Part shown: positions 1 to 8,835 of the stretch, in pieces
How positions within the stretch are numbered: the first letter of the stretch is position 1
Layout of the letters: the number at the start of each line of letters is the position of its first letter
DNA from: Saccoglossus kowalevskii
Lineage: Eukaryota; Hemichordata; Enteropneusta; Harrimaniidae
Assembly: GCF_000003605.2 (NCBI RefSeq)
Contig: NW_003120423.1
Location: 552,215-567,391 of the forward strand
Direction: 5' to 3'
DNA: 15,177 bases
Notes under the pieces: model-generated
Told to the model about the DNA's origin: nothing
The model's input: only the letters and a program-made list of their open reading frames with translations
Databases searched by the model: none
Made by a program: the position numbers and the translations under genes

Positions 1-290
1 GGGACAAACTTGGGAACGACTCAGCTCGTGCTGAAATTACGTTCTCATTCGTAGATCTGTTATTTGACCTAAACTTGGAAAACGACATGCATATAATGTT
101 AAAAACAATTGCTACCTATATTGAAATTATATCCATCTGCTATTATGGTATTTATTAGGAATCATCGTGCACTTGAAAGGCAAAGAAAATTTGAAAAACA
201 ATTATTTTTTACTTTGATTTTTCACATCCCTCTATCATCATATCATACTAGTGTGAATAAATATAAGTTCTCTTAAATTCGCCACGGGGG

Positions 291-430
291 GCGTGATTTC
301 GGTTCACGCTGAGCGTTCGGGCAGAAAATCTCGGCACATGCCGAGCATCTATCGGGGCCGAGGTAGAGTTTTTTTTGGCACATGGCAACTTGGTTCTGAC
401 CATTCACACACATGTTTTGGCACGTGCCAA
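291..430. repeat. GC-richer cluster of short inverted repeats, two containing E-box cores
   Basis: Five inverted repeats lie in 140 bases within AT-rich DNA: arms gcgtga/tcacgc (291..309), ctcggca/tgccgag around CA (330..345), tcgg/ccga (352..361), an imperfect ttggcacatggcaa (375..388) and a perfect 14-bp palindrome ttggcacgtgccaa (417..430). The last two sit in a direct repeat of about 18 bases with a 42-base period. CATG and CACGTG centres resemble E-boxes, but no function is shown. Read on the minus strand, the segment is open for 65 codons with several cysteines (273..470), so a decayed coding or transposon fragment is also possible. Confidence 0.55.
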
Positions 431-2883
431 CTTTACCCAGAGTCTGGACACATTCCGAGATCTTTAACATGAACGCACTATTTACAGTACAATTGATATG
501 TGGCAGATTAATAATATCATATTATCCATATGATCCATATTTATTTTAAAAATTTCATCTTTTAAGTTCTAAGTAACAAAATCAGTTTCACAATAGTATT
601 TTAGGCATATAGAACTAAATTTTTGTATGATCACTTAAAATTAATTAAACTTAAAAAAGTGTTTTAAGAAACCAAAGCTGAATCTCTAATGAAGTACATA
701 TTACTCCTTTGTTTTGGGGTCCCAAACAATTAGGAATGGTACAGATTTTGGAACAGAAAAAAATTCTTATACATGTACCAATAAAGTCATGTATTTTTAA
801 TATATCTGTTGTATACATTGCATGGGACTCGTATCAGCACAATAAGGTTCAGCAACTACAGTATTCATTTAAAAGAACGCCTACTGCATAATATCACCGA
901 AGGAAAATGTTTTAGAAAATGGGCAATATTTTTAGGTGGTGCAAAAACAAATAAATAATGGAAAAATAACTTGTTTTTTTTTTTTTTGATCGAATACATG
1001 AATTAGTAGAGTTCACTGGTTTTCATGGTACCAAGTGTAGATTGGACTACTACTGTATGTGAAAGCCCATCTGTGTTGATGCATGGATGTGAAAATAGTT
1101 AGCTGTACATTTATAAAACAATGTTAAGAAAAAAATGTCAAAATGTCTGGTGATTTCCCATTATCTAAAATATCGCTCAAGGCAATACACATGTATCAGA
1201 TAAATACAGCAATATTGTTTTCAACATTATGTCTCTTCCCCATTAGAATGTTTTAAGAAATCTGTTAAATATCAACAGTAAACAGTGAGAAACAAATGGA
1301 AAATAGGTGATAAGCAACATTTTGCCACAACAAGATTTCTTGATACTATATTTTTGTACAGGAACTTATCCAGGGGGTCTTTTTCTACACAAAACAAAAA
1401 AACTATTTTCTATTCGTTGACTGTGGTTGTATTAACAGTTGACTTTCTTAAAGTCTGTAGTGATACTTATAAAAATTGTTAATTGCGTAAAACAAGGGGT
1501 GAAAGCAAAATAGCTGTGACAGCTTTCTGCTTTCAGGGCAGCGCGTACCGGGGAGAACAGTTGAAATCACGTTATTTTGGCCTTTATATAAATATTTTGT
1601 CGCAGCTTGCGAATCCATAACTGGGGCCAGCAATTTTGCAATGTCACGCCAAAGACTGCCAACTTTCTTACCATCTTTTATCACCGCTATTGCATTTCTG
1701 TCATGAAAACTATTCTTCTGTCGTTGGATAAAAAAAACTTCTTATTTCAAGTCCACCGCGATGTCCACATAGTGAGACATTCCAACCGCCGGAACTTGCT
1801 GAATGATAACTTTCACCGTGATTAATAAGCGTCGAGTCTGATAAGAAAGCAATGTCACGATATGACCTTTATGATGAAATACTAGTAGTGATGTCATTCT
1901 TAGCCAATCAGTAAATCAGATGGATAAAAGTCAAAGATGATTGCCAGACTGTAAACAAAAGCATCGTGTGCCATCGCAGCAAAGCGTCCCCATTTTTCTT
2001 GTCTCTTTATTGTGATTGGACATGAATGAAAAGTGCCAAGCTGACAGACTGCGAAATCCGTGGATTAAAAGTGCTAAGTCCGAATTGTGTGGGACGATAT
2101 CGACGAACTTCAGGAATAAGTTGTAGGGATTTTGTTGGACAGCTACAGTGAGTGTGCCGCTGACTTGGACAATTGAGGGTTGAGAGTTTGATGAAGATGG
2201 CAATAAACGTACAAATAAAGATCTGACAGCTATGAATTTTTATAATTTTTACTGTGTAAATTTGTAAATTATTATTGATCTTGTTTGACGGTTGATTCGT
2301 AATTTGTCGAGACTGGAAATCATTTTACGCAGTTTAACCCCAGACATTTTAATTCATTTTGAGTTCACATGTATTGGGCGTGTTTGGCGGCGGGAAAATC
2401 CTAATTCAAATGATTCCTCACTGTAGATTTTTATTATTTCTGGTTTATTTGTCACATTATAAGCAATACATTATTTTTGTTTTACTTCTAGTGTTGCATA
2501 TTGTTCATTTATTTCCGTTGCATGTTTTCATTTGCCATTCTATTCCCTGTCGCAGTTCGATCTGTGTGTTGTTAATTTTCGCGAATTTTCGTGTTTTTTT
2601 TGCCGGGGATCTCCTGGCAAACGCCCACCCCTTCTTTTTGGCAATTTTCCATGTTCAGGACCCTGGGCTTATACCCGGATAAATACGGTATATTGCAAGA
2701 AAGACAGACAATACTGAGATAAAATTAGAGTTAGTCAAATTATTCATGGATTTATCTTTTAAAAAAATAAATTTATATTCTGTTTTACTTATAGGTACTA
2801 TAATTTAAATGAAAGAAATCCTTTTGAAAAAAAGGTTAATATTAATTTCATATATTTTTCAATTTAAAACTGGTATTTTCTAA

Positions 2884-3004
2884 TACTGTAAAATACTCTA
2901 TTTTCACTGAAGGATTGATTCAGTGAAAATAAATTCCATACAAAACACCTGAAAAGTCTTTTCAAAGAAAATTAATTCCAGCTAAAATAAAGTATTTTAC
3001 AGTA
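2884..3004. mobile_element. MITE-like element with 14-bp perfect terminal inverted repeats
   Basis: The ends are perfect inverted repeats, tactgtaaaatact at 2884..2897 and its reverse complement at 2991..3004. Similarity continues imperfectly inward for about 10 more bases. A second perfect inverted pair lies inside, with arms tattttcactga at 2899..2910 and 2920..2931. There is no coding capacity in 121 bp. If the outermost TA on each side is a target duplication, the element would be 2886..3002 and of Tc1/mariner-like type, but a TA alone is weak evidence. It is probably a non-autonomous DNA transposon; the family is not identified. Confidence 0.65.
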
Positions 3005-3235
3005 GCTGATTACATGGCTAAAAAAAGTAAAGCAAAATCTCAGTGCTTTCCTACCATATCATATGTAATCATCAATCAATGGTAAGCGTGTCTAGTTAAT
3101 GTTTAGTTTATGTCACGCTAAAACGAGTAATCCAACTTCTAGGTAAAGTTATATATAATTATACAGAAAATATGATATCATATAATATGATATAATTATG
3201 GTAATGTTATACTTTTTTGTCTTCACTCAAAAATG

Positions 3236-3320
3236 CAGTGGCTGCGACTGTTATCCCTCCCCCCAACAAAACAAACTTTCAATGTTATTCTGACTACTGT
3301 GTTGCAGTCACAGCCGTGTG
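3236..3320. repeat. Imperfect inverted repeat
   Basis: Bases around 3236..3250 (gtggctgcgactg core) are nearly the reverse complement of those around 3306..3320 (cagtcacagcc core), with one mismatch in the central 11 bases and a spacer of about 55 bases that includes a C-rich run. It could be a decayed inverted-repeat element or chance. Confidence 0.3.
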
Positions 3321-3617
3321 GTAAAGGGCAAATGTCAAACTACATGTAAATTTCAAAAATCCACAGTTATAGATTAACCCATTTGTAAATAGGCACAACA
3401 GTGACAATGACAGTAAATGTCATCACATAAAGCTTTATTGGCAGCACGAATATAAAGTGAAATGCCTAATTTTCAATTTTAGCATGTCCGAATGTTAGTG
3501 TGATCGTGTTGTTTTGAATTTTGGTTTCAATGTAATTTGACAATGCTTTTGAATATTTTCGTCGATCTTACTGTGGCTCGCAGTAATTATTTTCGGAAAT
3601 AAATATACGCCACTCAC

Positions 3618-3856
3618 CCTTCCCATAGCATCTCATCTTTTGCTAAAGAAGCCCAGAATTGGTTGACACATGCTGCTAGACACAGTTCAGTTGCGTTGAG
3701 GTTTGACAATACAATGAGTGCTAACTCTGGTGGTAGGTCACATATATCTGGAAATCGGCATTCAAACTCTTCAAAGATGCTTCTATGTCTGTCTGTGACC
3801 AGGGTATAGTGATGTCGACGGTGATTCAGGTTGGCCTTTTTCAAGGACTGACCCAT
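3618..3856 (-). CDS. FBXO8: F-box only protein 8, first coding exon (partial gene)
   Basis: FBXO8 carries an F-box, which docks Skp1 in SCF ubiquitin ligases, followed by a Sec7-type domain; in mammals it is linked to ubiquitination of the small GTPase ARF6. This exon encodes 79 codons plus two bases. Residues 1 to 40 are a basic, variable N-terminus starting MGQSLKK (human starts MGQ). Residues 41 to 80 are the F-box, beginning LPPELALIVLSNLNATELCL and ending AKDEMLWEG, which tracks human FBXO8 closely (LPPEL, LNAT, LCLA, DE, LW). The exon ends at a GTGAGT donor (complement of 3612..3617) in phase 2. The start has a good context (A at -3, G at +4) with an in-frame stop four codons upstream, although a splice acceptor just before it is possible. 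The Sec7 exons are not in the window. The gene diverges from CEP44, as in human. Confidence 0.9.
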
Positions 3857-3996
3857 TTCCTTAATTTAATAGTTCATGTGAAATCCCAATACATCGTCCT
3901 TTTCTGGTGAACAAAGATTATTTATGATTGTCAGTATGCTCAGGGTTTCATTAATCTGTAGATTTATAGCATCACAAAATGAACAAATATGAGTGC

Positions 3997-4222
3997 GGTC
4001 CACCCGTAGTATATATATGTATAATATAAAAGCAATCCCACTTGCGGTTTTCAACAAGAAGTCGAAAATATAACTTTTTACCAAAAATGACAAAAATATT
4101 CTTCAAAATTAGAAAATTAAACGTATCACCACAAAAAGAACAAATCTGGTAGAGGTCCAGCTGAGGTGCCTATATGTATAATAACAAAGCAATCAGATAT
4201 GTGGTTTTCAACAAGAAGTTGA
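3997..4222 (+). repeat. Direct repeat pair with 'ggttttcaacaagaagt' core
   Basis: The segment 4014..4065 (tatatgtataat, then aaagcaatc, then ggttttcaacaagaagt) recurs at 4171..4222 with small differences; weaker similarity extends upstream through a ggtcca motif in both copies (about 3997 and 4153). The period is about 157 bases. The second copy runs directly into the hairpin-containing repeat at 4231, suggesting both belong to one composite dispersed repeat. Confidence 0.6.
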
Positions 4223-4230
4223 CATGAACG

Positions 4231-4314
4231 ACGGACGCCAGACAATCACTCATATGATAAGCTCTGCTCGACAAAGTTGACAGCGGAGCAAAAAAAACAT
4301 GATATATATGTACC
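4231..4314 (+). repeat. Hairpin-containing repeat, copy A
   Basis: This copy matches 4432..4513 without gaps over 82 bases, with 11 differences by eye (about 87 percent). It begins ggacgccagacaatcactca and contains the arms gctctgct and agcggagc, which form a stem around a 13-base loop. The only stem change relative to copy B is a C to T that would leave a G-T wobble. It is probably part of a dispersed non-coding repeat family. Confidence 0.75.
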
Positions 4315-4431
4315 AGTAGAAAAGTATCATAGGGTAAAATGGCACATTTTGACATTTCAAGCGTGATTAGAAAAGTGTCAGTATTAATTTTACAAATTTT
4401 CTAGTGATGCAGACGACGGACACCAGATGAT

Positions 4432-4513
4432 GGACGCCAGACAATCACTCAAATGATAAGCTCCGCTCAACAAAGTCAACAGCGGAGCTAGAAAAGCATG
4501 ATACAAACGTACC
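4432..4513 (+). repeat. Hairpin-containing repeat, copy B
   Basis: This second copy starts 199 bases after copy A. Its arms gctccgct (4460..4467) and agcggagc (4481..4488) pair perfectly. The preceding bases carry an extra degenerate unit of the same opening motif (gacggacaccagatgatggacgcc), so the family seems to have an internal short tandem. It ends immediately before the SINE-like element. Confidence 0.75.
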
Positions 4514-4524
4514 CCCCCAACCGG

Positions 4525-5013
4525 TCACTGGTAGCATAGTGGTTGTTGTTCCAGACTCACGATCGGTAGACCCAAGTTCAAATCCTACCTTAGGCTGAAC
4601 ATCAAAGGGTCGACCCCTACCCTGGGTGAGTGTGCCGCAGACTCGATGGGTAGGCCAATTCCACTGGCCGAGATTCATTCACTAACGAATGCGACTTTGG
4701 GCATTTGGGGGAACCTCGCAGGTGTTTGTGTTCGATCGGGCCAGGTCGACACAAGGATAGCGCATTACAAATTGCCATTTGACAGAGAGATGGCCACACA
4801 GCCCTGTCATGTAGTCCCAAACATGAATATGACTTCTGTGGCAAAATGCACTATGTGTCGTCACTAGCACTTGCAATTTGCACATACAGAAAAAAAGTCA
4901 GAAGAGACAACAGTGACACTCAATGTCCGGAACTGTCGCCTGGCACAAAAAAAATATTTAAAAAAAAAAAAAATAGAAAAATTAAATAAAAAAACAAAAC
5001 AAAAAAACAACAA
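4525..5013 (+). mobile_element. tRNA-derived SINE-like retroelement
   Basis: The left end holds a Pol III promoter of tRNA type: an A box tagcatagtgg at 4532..4542 fits TRGCNNAGYGG, and a B box gttcaaatcc at 4576..4585 fits the GTTCRANNCC form, 44 bases apart as in tRNAs. The anticodon-like loop ctcacga and the stem remnants are degenerate, so this is not a functional tRNA. A tRNA-unrelated body follows (about 4600..4940), then an A-rich tail from about 4949 to 5013. SINEs are non-autonomous and move by LINE reverse transcriptase. I could not find target-site duplications, and open frames in both strands here are incidental. The right and left limits are approximate. Confidence 0.75.
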
Positions 5014-5040
5014 CTTCTAATGTGGATATCTTATACTGTA

Positions 5041-5144
5041 CTCGACCGACTTAACACCCATGCTCGTCTAAGTGCCCATCCCCCACTGTTGGGACATTTC
5101 TATTTTCGGGATAACGTTCGACTAAGCACTCATCCCCTTCAAAA
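5041..5144 (+). repeat. Degenerate tandem repeat 'tcgnctaagynccatcccc'
   Basis: Three related units of about 22 bases are visible: ctcgaccgacttaacaccca (5041), ctcgtctaagtgcccatccc (5063) and ttcgactaagcactcatccc (about 5117), the last separated by a spacer. It may be a fragment of a dispersed repeat; I cannot name a family. Confidence 0.4.
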
Positions 5145-7439
5145 TGCCCTAATTCGGATGTCTAATCATAAAACTTGGTCTTTGATCATTGATTAACGTT
5201 TCCGAAATAATGGTAATCATTTTTATATGATACAGCTTGGATATTGGCTGCTGTGAATATGTTGTGAATGCGTAGACCACGATAACCATTCTTAAACTAC
5301 ACTTTGACAATGACCTGTTAGTAAAAGTGAAATGCGGTCAATACTTCATGTCATATTCAGTTTACCTATCAAAAATTGCTAGTCACCAGTTTTTGAAAAA
5401 AGCTTGCCGCTTATTCACCGAAATCAATTCTGACAGATCATACTTTGAAATCGATAATTCATTCCACATTGCATAACCAGAAGGTCTTCAGGAATTTCCA
5501 ACTAATTGCATTGGTACAACACAGCATTCTGATTGGTTAATTGCTTACCTATAAAAACTTTTCTGAGTTTAGGACATGGGCGCTAACATAGTTGAGTATG
5601 GTATGTTGTAGGTGCTACATTACACATACTACTTGACATATCAAAGGCTTCATATTTTTCCCACAATACAATCCAATCATAAATGTTCTGTAAATTTAGG
5701 GTTATTGGCAAAAAATGTTTGAGAAACATAACCGATGCATTAAATATACAATAGCATTTTGCTTGACAAGACAAGGGTTTCAAAAAAACTGGTACCAACA
5801 ATATAACTTTAAGAAAATAATTTGTTTCCTTGATTTCTAATGTGCCATGCAAAATACATATGAGATCAGCCTCGTACACACTGTGCCAAAATCATAAATG
5901 AATGTTAAATTGTCAGCCAGAAATTTGATATGAAACTTGGGTGAGTGACACTGCTGTACTATTTCTAATCAGTGTTGTGTTATAAATAAAAATATAATCC
6001 TTTCATTTGTTATTGTCCTACAATTGCATACTGGGTAACACATTTTGAGCAGTACAAAACTAAACAAAACTAATATGATATCTGTTGCAACAGTGTACAG
6101 CTGGTCTAGTATTACATTATAAGTTTCATACATACATGTATGCAATGAGTAGTACATAACTACATAAGAAACTTACCCGGTAGTCTCAATACTGACAATA
6201 GAAACTTTTTGTACCTTTTTTCATGTTTCTTATAAATTTAACATCTTAATAAATAATCTTTTTGTAAATGTCCGTTTTGCAGAAAAGTTGGAAAATCAAG
6301 TCCTTATTGAAGAAAATTGGTGAACCGATGTTGTGAATGGGATGCAGCGAATAAATAAATACCGGTATATAAATAAATAACTAATAAGAAATTACTACAT
6401 ATTTATTATTATTTGAATGCATTATAAACAAGTTTAATTGAAGGGGGTTGATAGATTGATTGTTAGTTAATGTCGTACAGTACAAAACTGTGTTAATCTC
6501 TCAACTTACTAGAAATTCGTATTCTTAATTTTTAATAATCAAACTTCCAAGAACATGAAAATATTCACCGGCATTAAATAAACTTTAGAGAAACTGTTCA
6601 AGGCACAGCACGTTCGTCCAATTCTTTAATCTAAATTGGTCGTCGTAAGCCGAGAAAATTAAATTATTGCCGTTACCGCTACGTCGTATGCCAATGTTTG
6701 TTTACATCAAATACCGAGCAAACATACTTATACACTGTAGTCTGCACTGCAGCCGCAGACGTGACGAACGAAACATGCACATTTTTTGCGTCAAAAACAC
6801 CCATTCGGGCTTATACAACTGACTTTACATACCTCTGGGAGATGGCAGGGTCTCTATAGTTGGCCACAGATCGGTCTTGTGTCTTCTTTTCAGTTCTTGT
6901 CAAATATAAGAAGCTATTTCTTCCCCGATGACCTCATTACTTCCAGCGTGTACGAGGATGACAAGACCGACTTTGCGTGTTTGTGAGTTAAAGGTTACGC
7001 AAAACGTTGTAAGATTTCAGCTCCAATTTCAAAGAATTTACAACGCTATAAACAATAAATAAATTGCGTGGCGGTATATATTTATAATAAATAGTTTATA
7101 AAAATAGTTTATTACTTTTCAAATTAATAATAAAGAAATATATAAATTGTAAATTTAAGTTCCGTGTTGAACTCCGAGTACCCAAATCTAACAATCTTTT
7201 CAGGCACAATGTGTATGAAAAAAGATCCTTGATTGGTCAAAAATGCTGGTGCTGGTTTTTACCATCAAAATAGAAGGGGTAGATGCTCTGTATCTACTAT
7301 AATTGTGACATTATATCTTCGAAAAATTGATTTATATAACTATAAATAGTAGTATAATATATAGTTTCAACTTAGTTTCTAGTTAGATATCAGTTATTAA
7401 ATTTATTTCTGATATATACACTGCATTATTTTAAGGTCC

Positions 7440-7849
7440 CTCCCTTCGCAATAATGTTTCGTTCAAAATCCTAACCAATCATCGATCACGTATCTAAAAC
7501 ACATTTATCTTATTTTGTCCGCGAGATTCGAAGTGTTTCGGTGTACTATATTCCAGGTGGCGTGGACACGAGTGTAGTGACACAACTTATTGAGACAACA
7601 GTTTATCAGGAATCTTCATAGACGGAAAGTATTTTCAAAAATCAATGTGAGTTGAACAATTGTTTTTCAGGCATATTACTGAGTGAACCAGCGTGTAAGT
7701 AAATAAAGTGATGGATGTGCAACTGCGCAACGACGTGAAGTTGACGTGAATAAACTTGTTCCACACAAGTTCACTACAGCCTTAGCACATACCACAGTGA
7801 GGGACTGTGCACATACTAAAATTCCATTTTGACGTTTCACCTTTTCAGC
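7440..7849 (+). promoter_or_regulatory. CEP44: Probable CEP44 promoter and 5' UTR region
   Basis: The 400 bases before the CEP44 start codon contain a CCAAT box at 7475..7479 next to atcgat, then a CpG-richer stretch (7520..7580), with no clear TATA box at a sensible distance. A 5' UTR intron is likely: a good 3' splice site, cttttcag, ends at 7848, one base before the ATG, and two candidate donors lie upstream (GTGAGT at 7647 and GTAAGT at 7695), giving introns of 202 or 154 bases. The transcription start cannot be placed from sequence alone. Confidence 0.45.
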
Positions 7850-7956
7850 ATGGCTACTGGAGATATAAAAAACAACCTCAGAAAATTGAGAAGACAGCTA
7901 AGAGAAATGAAGTACTGTCCCCAGTCTGATGATCCGCAACAAATCTTTGATGAGGG
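7850..7956 (+). CDS. CEP44: Centrosomal protein CEP44, exon 1 (start of gene, 3' end off window)
   Basis: CEP44 is a microtubule-binding centrosome and spindle-pole protein; in human cells it acts at the proximal part of centrioles and is needed for centriole-to-centrosome conversion with POC1B. This exon encodes residues 1 to 35 plus two bases, starting MATGDIKNNLRKLRRQLREM, against MATGDLKRSLRNLEQVLRLL in human, the start of the conserved CEP44 N-terminal domain. The ATG has a strong context (A at -3, G at +4). The exon ends at GTAAGT (7957) in phase 2. The nine exons found here join to 509 codons plus two bases with every phase matching; human CEP44 is about 390 residues in full, so this protein is longer, mainly through exon 9. 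Confidence 0.93.
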
Positions 7957-8103
7957 GTAAGTAAGGAGTGTACGCCGTGTGATAATGCATTACATAACAC
8001 CTAGCTTCCGATTTCCTGGCTTCGGTTTGAGTTTTTTTTTTGACAATTTTGATGTGCTACACCTGATGGAACACGTCCATAAAACATACGTGTTTTGTGC
8101 TAG

Positions 8104-8190
8104 ATGTATACCGGTAATAGTATTGGTATAATGCAGATCAGGCCTGTACTGGCACATGAACTCAAGACATTCAGCTCATTAGACTCGGAG
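8104..8190 (+). repeat. Dispersed direct repeat, copy 1 ('atgtataccggta')
   Basis: The bases from atgtataccggta through tcaggcctgtactggcaca recur at 8555, 451 bases downstream. The core of about 52 bases matches at most positions apart from a 2-base gap and scattered transitions. Weaker similarity follows through a tcagctcatcaga motif. Both copies are in CEP44 intron 1 in the same orientation. Confidence 0.65.
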
Positions 8191-8554
8191 AGCAACTTGT
8201 TGATATTTTTTTTTTCGATTTATCATTATCTATCATCTATATGCCATTATATAGTAAACTGCATTGTTAATATGGAACATGCAAAATGTGGATGGTCGAT
8301 TTGTTCCTATTGGTCGATAGGATTTTTTCAAGACCCACACTCGCATAATTCTAATCCTAACCCTGCTCCTCCAGTGTTCCCTCCCCTAATGGGGTGAAAC
8401 GACTATAAACTTGTACAAAACAAATTTATACAGTGAATATTAAAGACATGTGTGGTGTTTTATGCGATTACCCGGTATCACAAAATTACTGAAACATGTT
8501 TATATTAGTTAAATAAGAAACGAGCACAAATATTAAATATTTTTTTGGTGTAAA

Positions 8555-8640
8555 ATGTATACCGGTAGTACTTGGTATAATATAGCTCAGGTCTGTATTG
8601 GCACAGCAACGGAAAGCATCAGCTCAGCTCATCAGATTAC
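8555..8640 (+). repeat. Dispersed direct repeat, copy 2 ('atgtataccggta')
   Basis: This is the partner of 8104..8190. It has an internal agctcagctc doubling that the first copy lacks and ends about 48 bases before exon 2. The pair could be two insertions of one element or a local duplication. Confidence 0.65.
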
Positions 8641-8687
8641 CTCAATGCTGCAAAAAATCCTTAAAACCAGTCTTTCTTTCACAATAG

Positions 8688-8835
8688 GATCACAGAGGGT
8701 CGACTGACGTCATTTCTTCCATTATGGCACTTTGCGTTCCTGAAATATTCCCTTCCAGTAGCAGAGTTTATATCGTCCAAGAACTTTGAATTGTTTGGAA
8801 AGTCAGACTTGCGTTTTGTCGAGATTGCTTTCAGA
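8688..8835 (+). CDS. CEP44: CEP44 exon 2, core of the conserved N-terminal domain
   Basis: This exon encodes residues 36 to 85 after acceptor acaatag and before donor GTAAGT (8836), phase 2 in and phase 0 out. The peptide contains SFLPLWHFAFLKYSLPVAEF and then KNFELFGKSDLRFVEIAFR. The latter aligns with human NVELIAKNDLRFIDAVYK, with the DLRF block intact. It is predicted to be helical and globular, unlike the later exons. The intron before it (731 bases) holds a direct repeat pair. Confidence 0.93.

Larger units (their letters stand above)
1..3617 (-). other. FBXO8: Presumed FBXO8 intron 1 (partial), no exon recognised
   Basis: This stretch follows the GTGAGT donor of the FBXO8 exon on the minus strand, so it should be intron running off the left edge. 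I compared minus-strand reading frames with the expected continuation of FBXO8 (linker and Sec7 domain) and found no match. It is mostly AT-rich single-copy-looking DNA. Notable contents are the inverted-repeat cluster at 291..430, a 14-base T run at 974..987, a MITE-like element at 2884..3004, and a few AT palindromes near 3160..3205. The open frames of 60 to 107 codons here show no recognisable protein and are probably chance. Confidence 0.55.
3857..7439. other. Region between the FBXO8 and CEP44 start codons, mostly non-coding
   Basis: No conserved coding exon is recognised here. The left part (3997..5144) is packed with repeats listed separately. The stretch 5150..6590 is AT-rich and I see nothing convincing in it; a 98-codon minus-strand open frame at 5583..5879 matches nothing I know. 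From about 6590 to 6990 CpG frequency rises, with CCAAT-type motifs near 6617 and 6636, which may mark an FBXO8 5' exon or regulatory sequence. 6990..7439 is again very AT-rich. Part of this region is probably FBXO8 5' UTR intron and part a shared upstream region. Confidence 0.5.
7957..8687 (+). other. CEP44: CEP44 intron 1
   Basis: The intron has a GTAAGT donor and acaatag acceptor. It contains the direct repeat pair at 8104..8190 and 8555..8640. The 97-codon open frame at 8104..8397 starts inside that repeat and looks like chance. Confidence 0.85.

Noticed and set aside
2389-2398. E2F-like site ggcgggaaaa
   Set aside because: A single isolated motif in an intron far from either promoter has no support.
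2359-2682. 107-codon plus-strand open frame in the presumed FBXO8 intron
   Set aside because: The peptide is hydrophobic and low in complexity from T-rich DNA, without a recognisable domain, splice context or neighbours.
4460-4500. Helitron 3' end (hairpin followed by CTAG)
   Set aside because: The CTAG follows the stem directly, copy A lacks it, and there is no A/T insertion context.
4525-4600. Functional tRNA gene
   Set aside because: A and B boxes are present, but the acceptor and anticodon stems pair poorly and the sequence continues into a SINE body and A-rich tail.
5531-5560. Plus-strand promoter (inverted CCAAT then TATAAAA)
   Set aside because: The two motifs are only about 15 bases apart and no gene follows; likely chance in AT-rich DNA.
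5583-5879. 98-codon minus-strand open frame between the two genes
   Set aside because: AT-driven composition and no recognisable motif; no splice sites link it to FBXO8.
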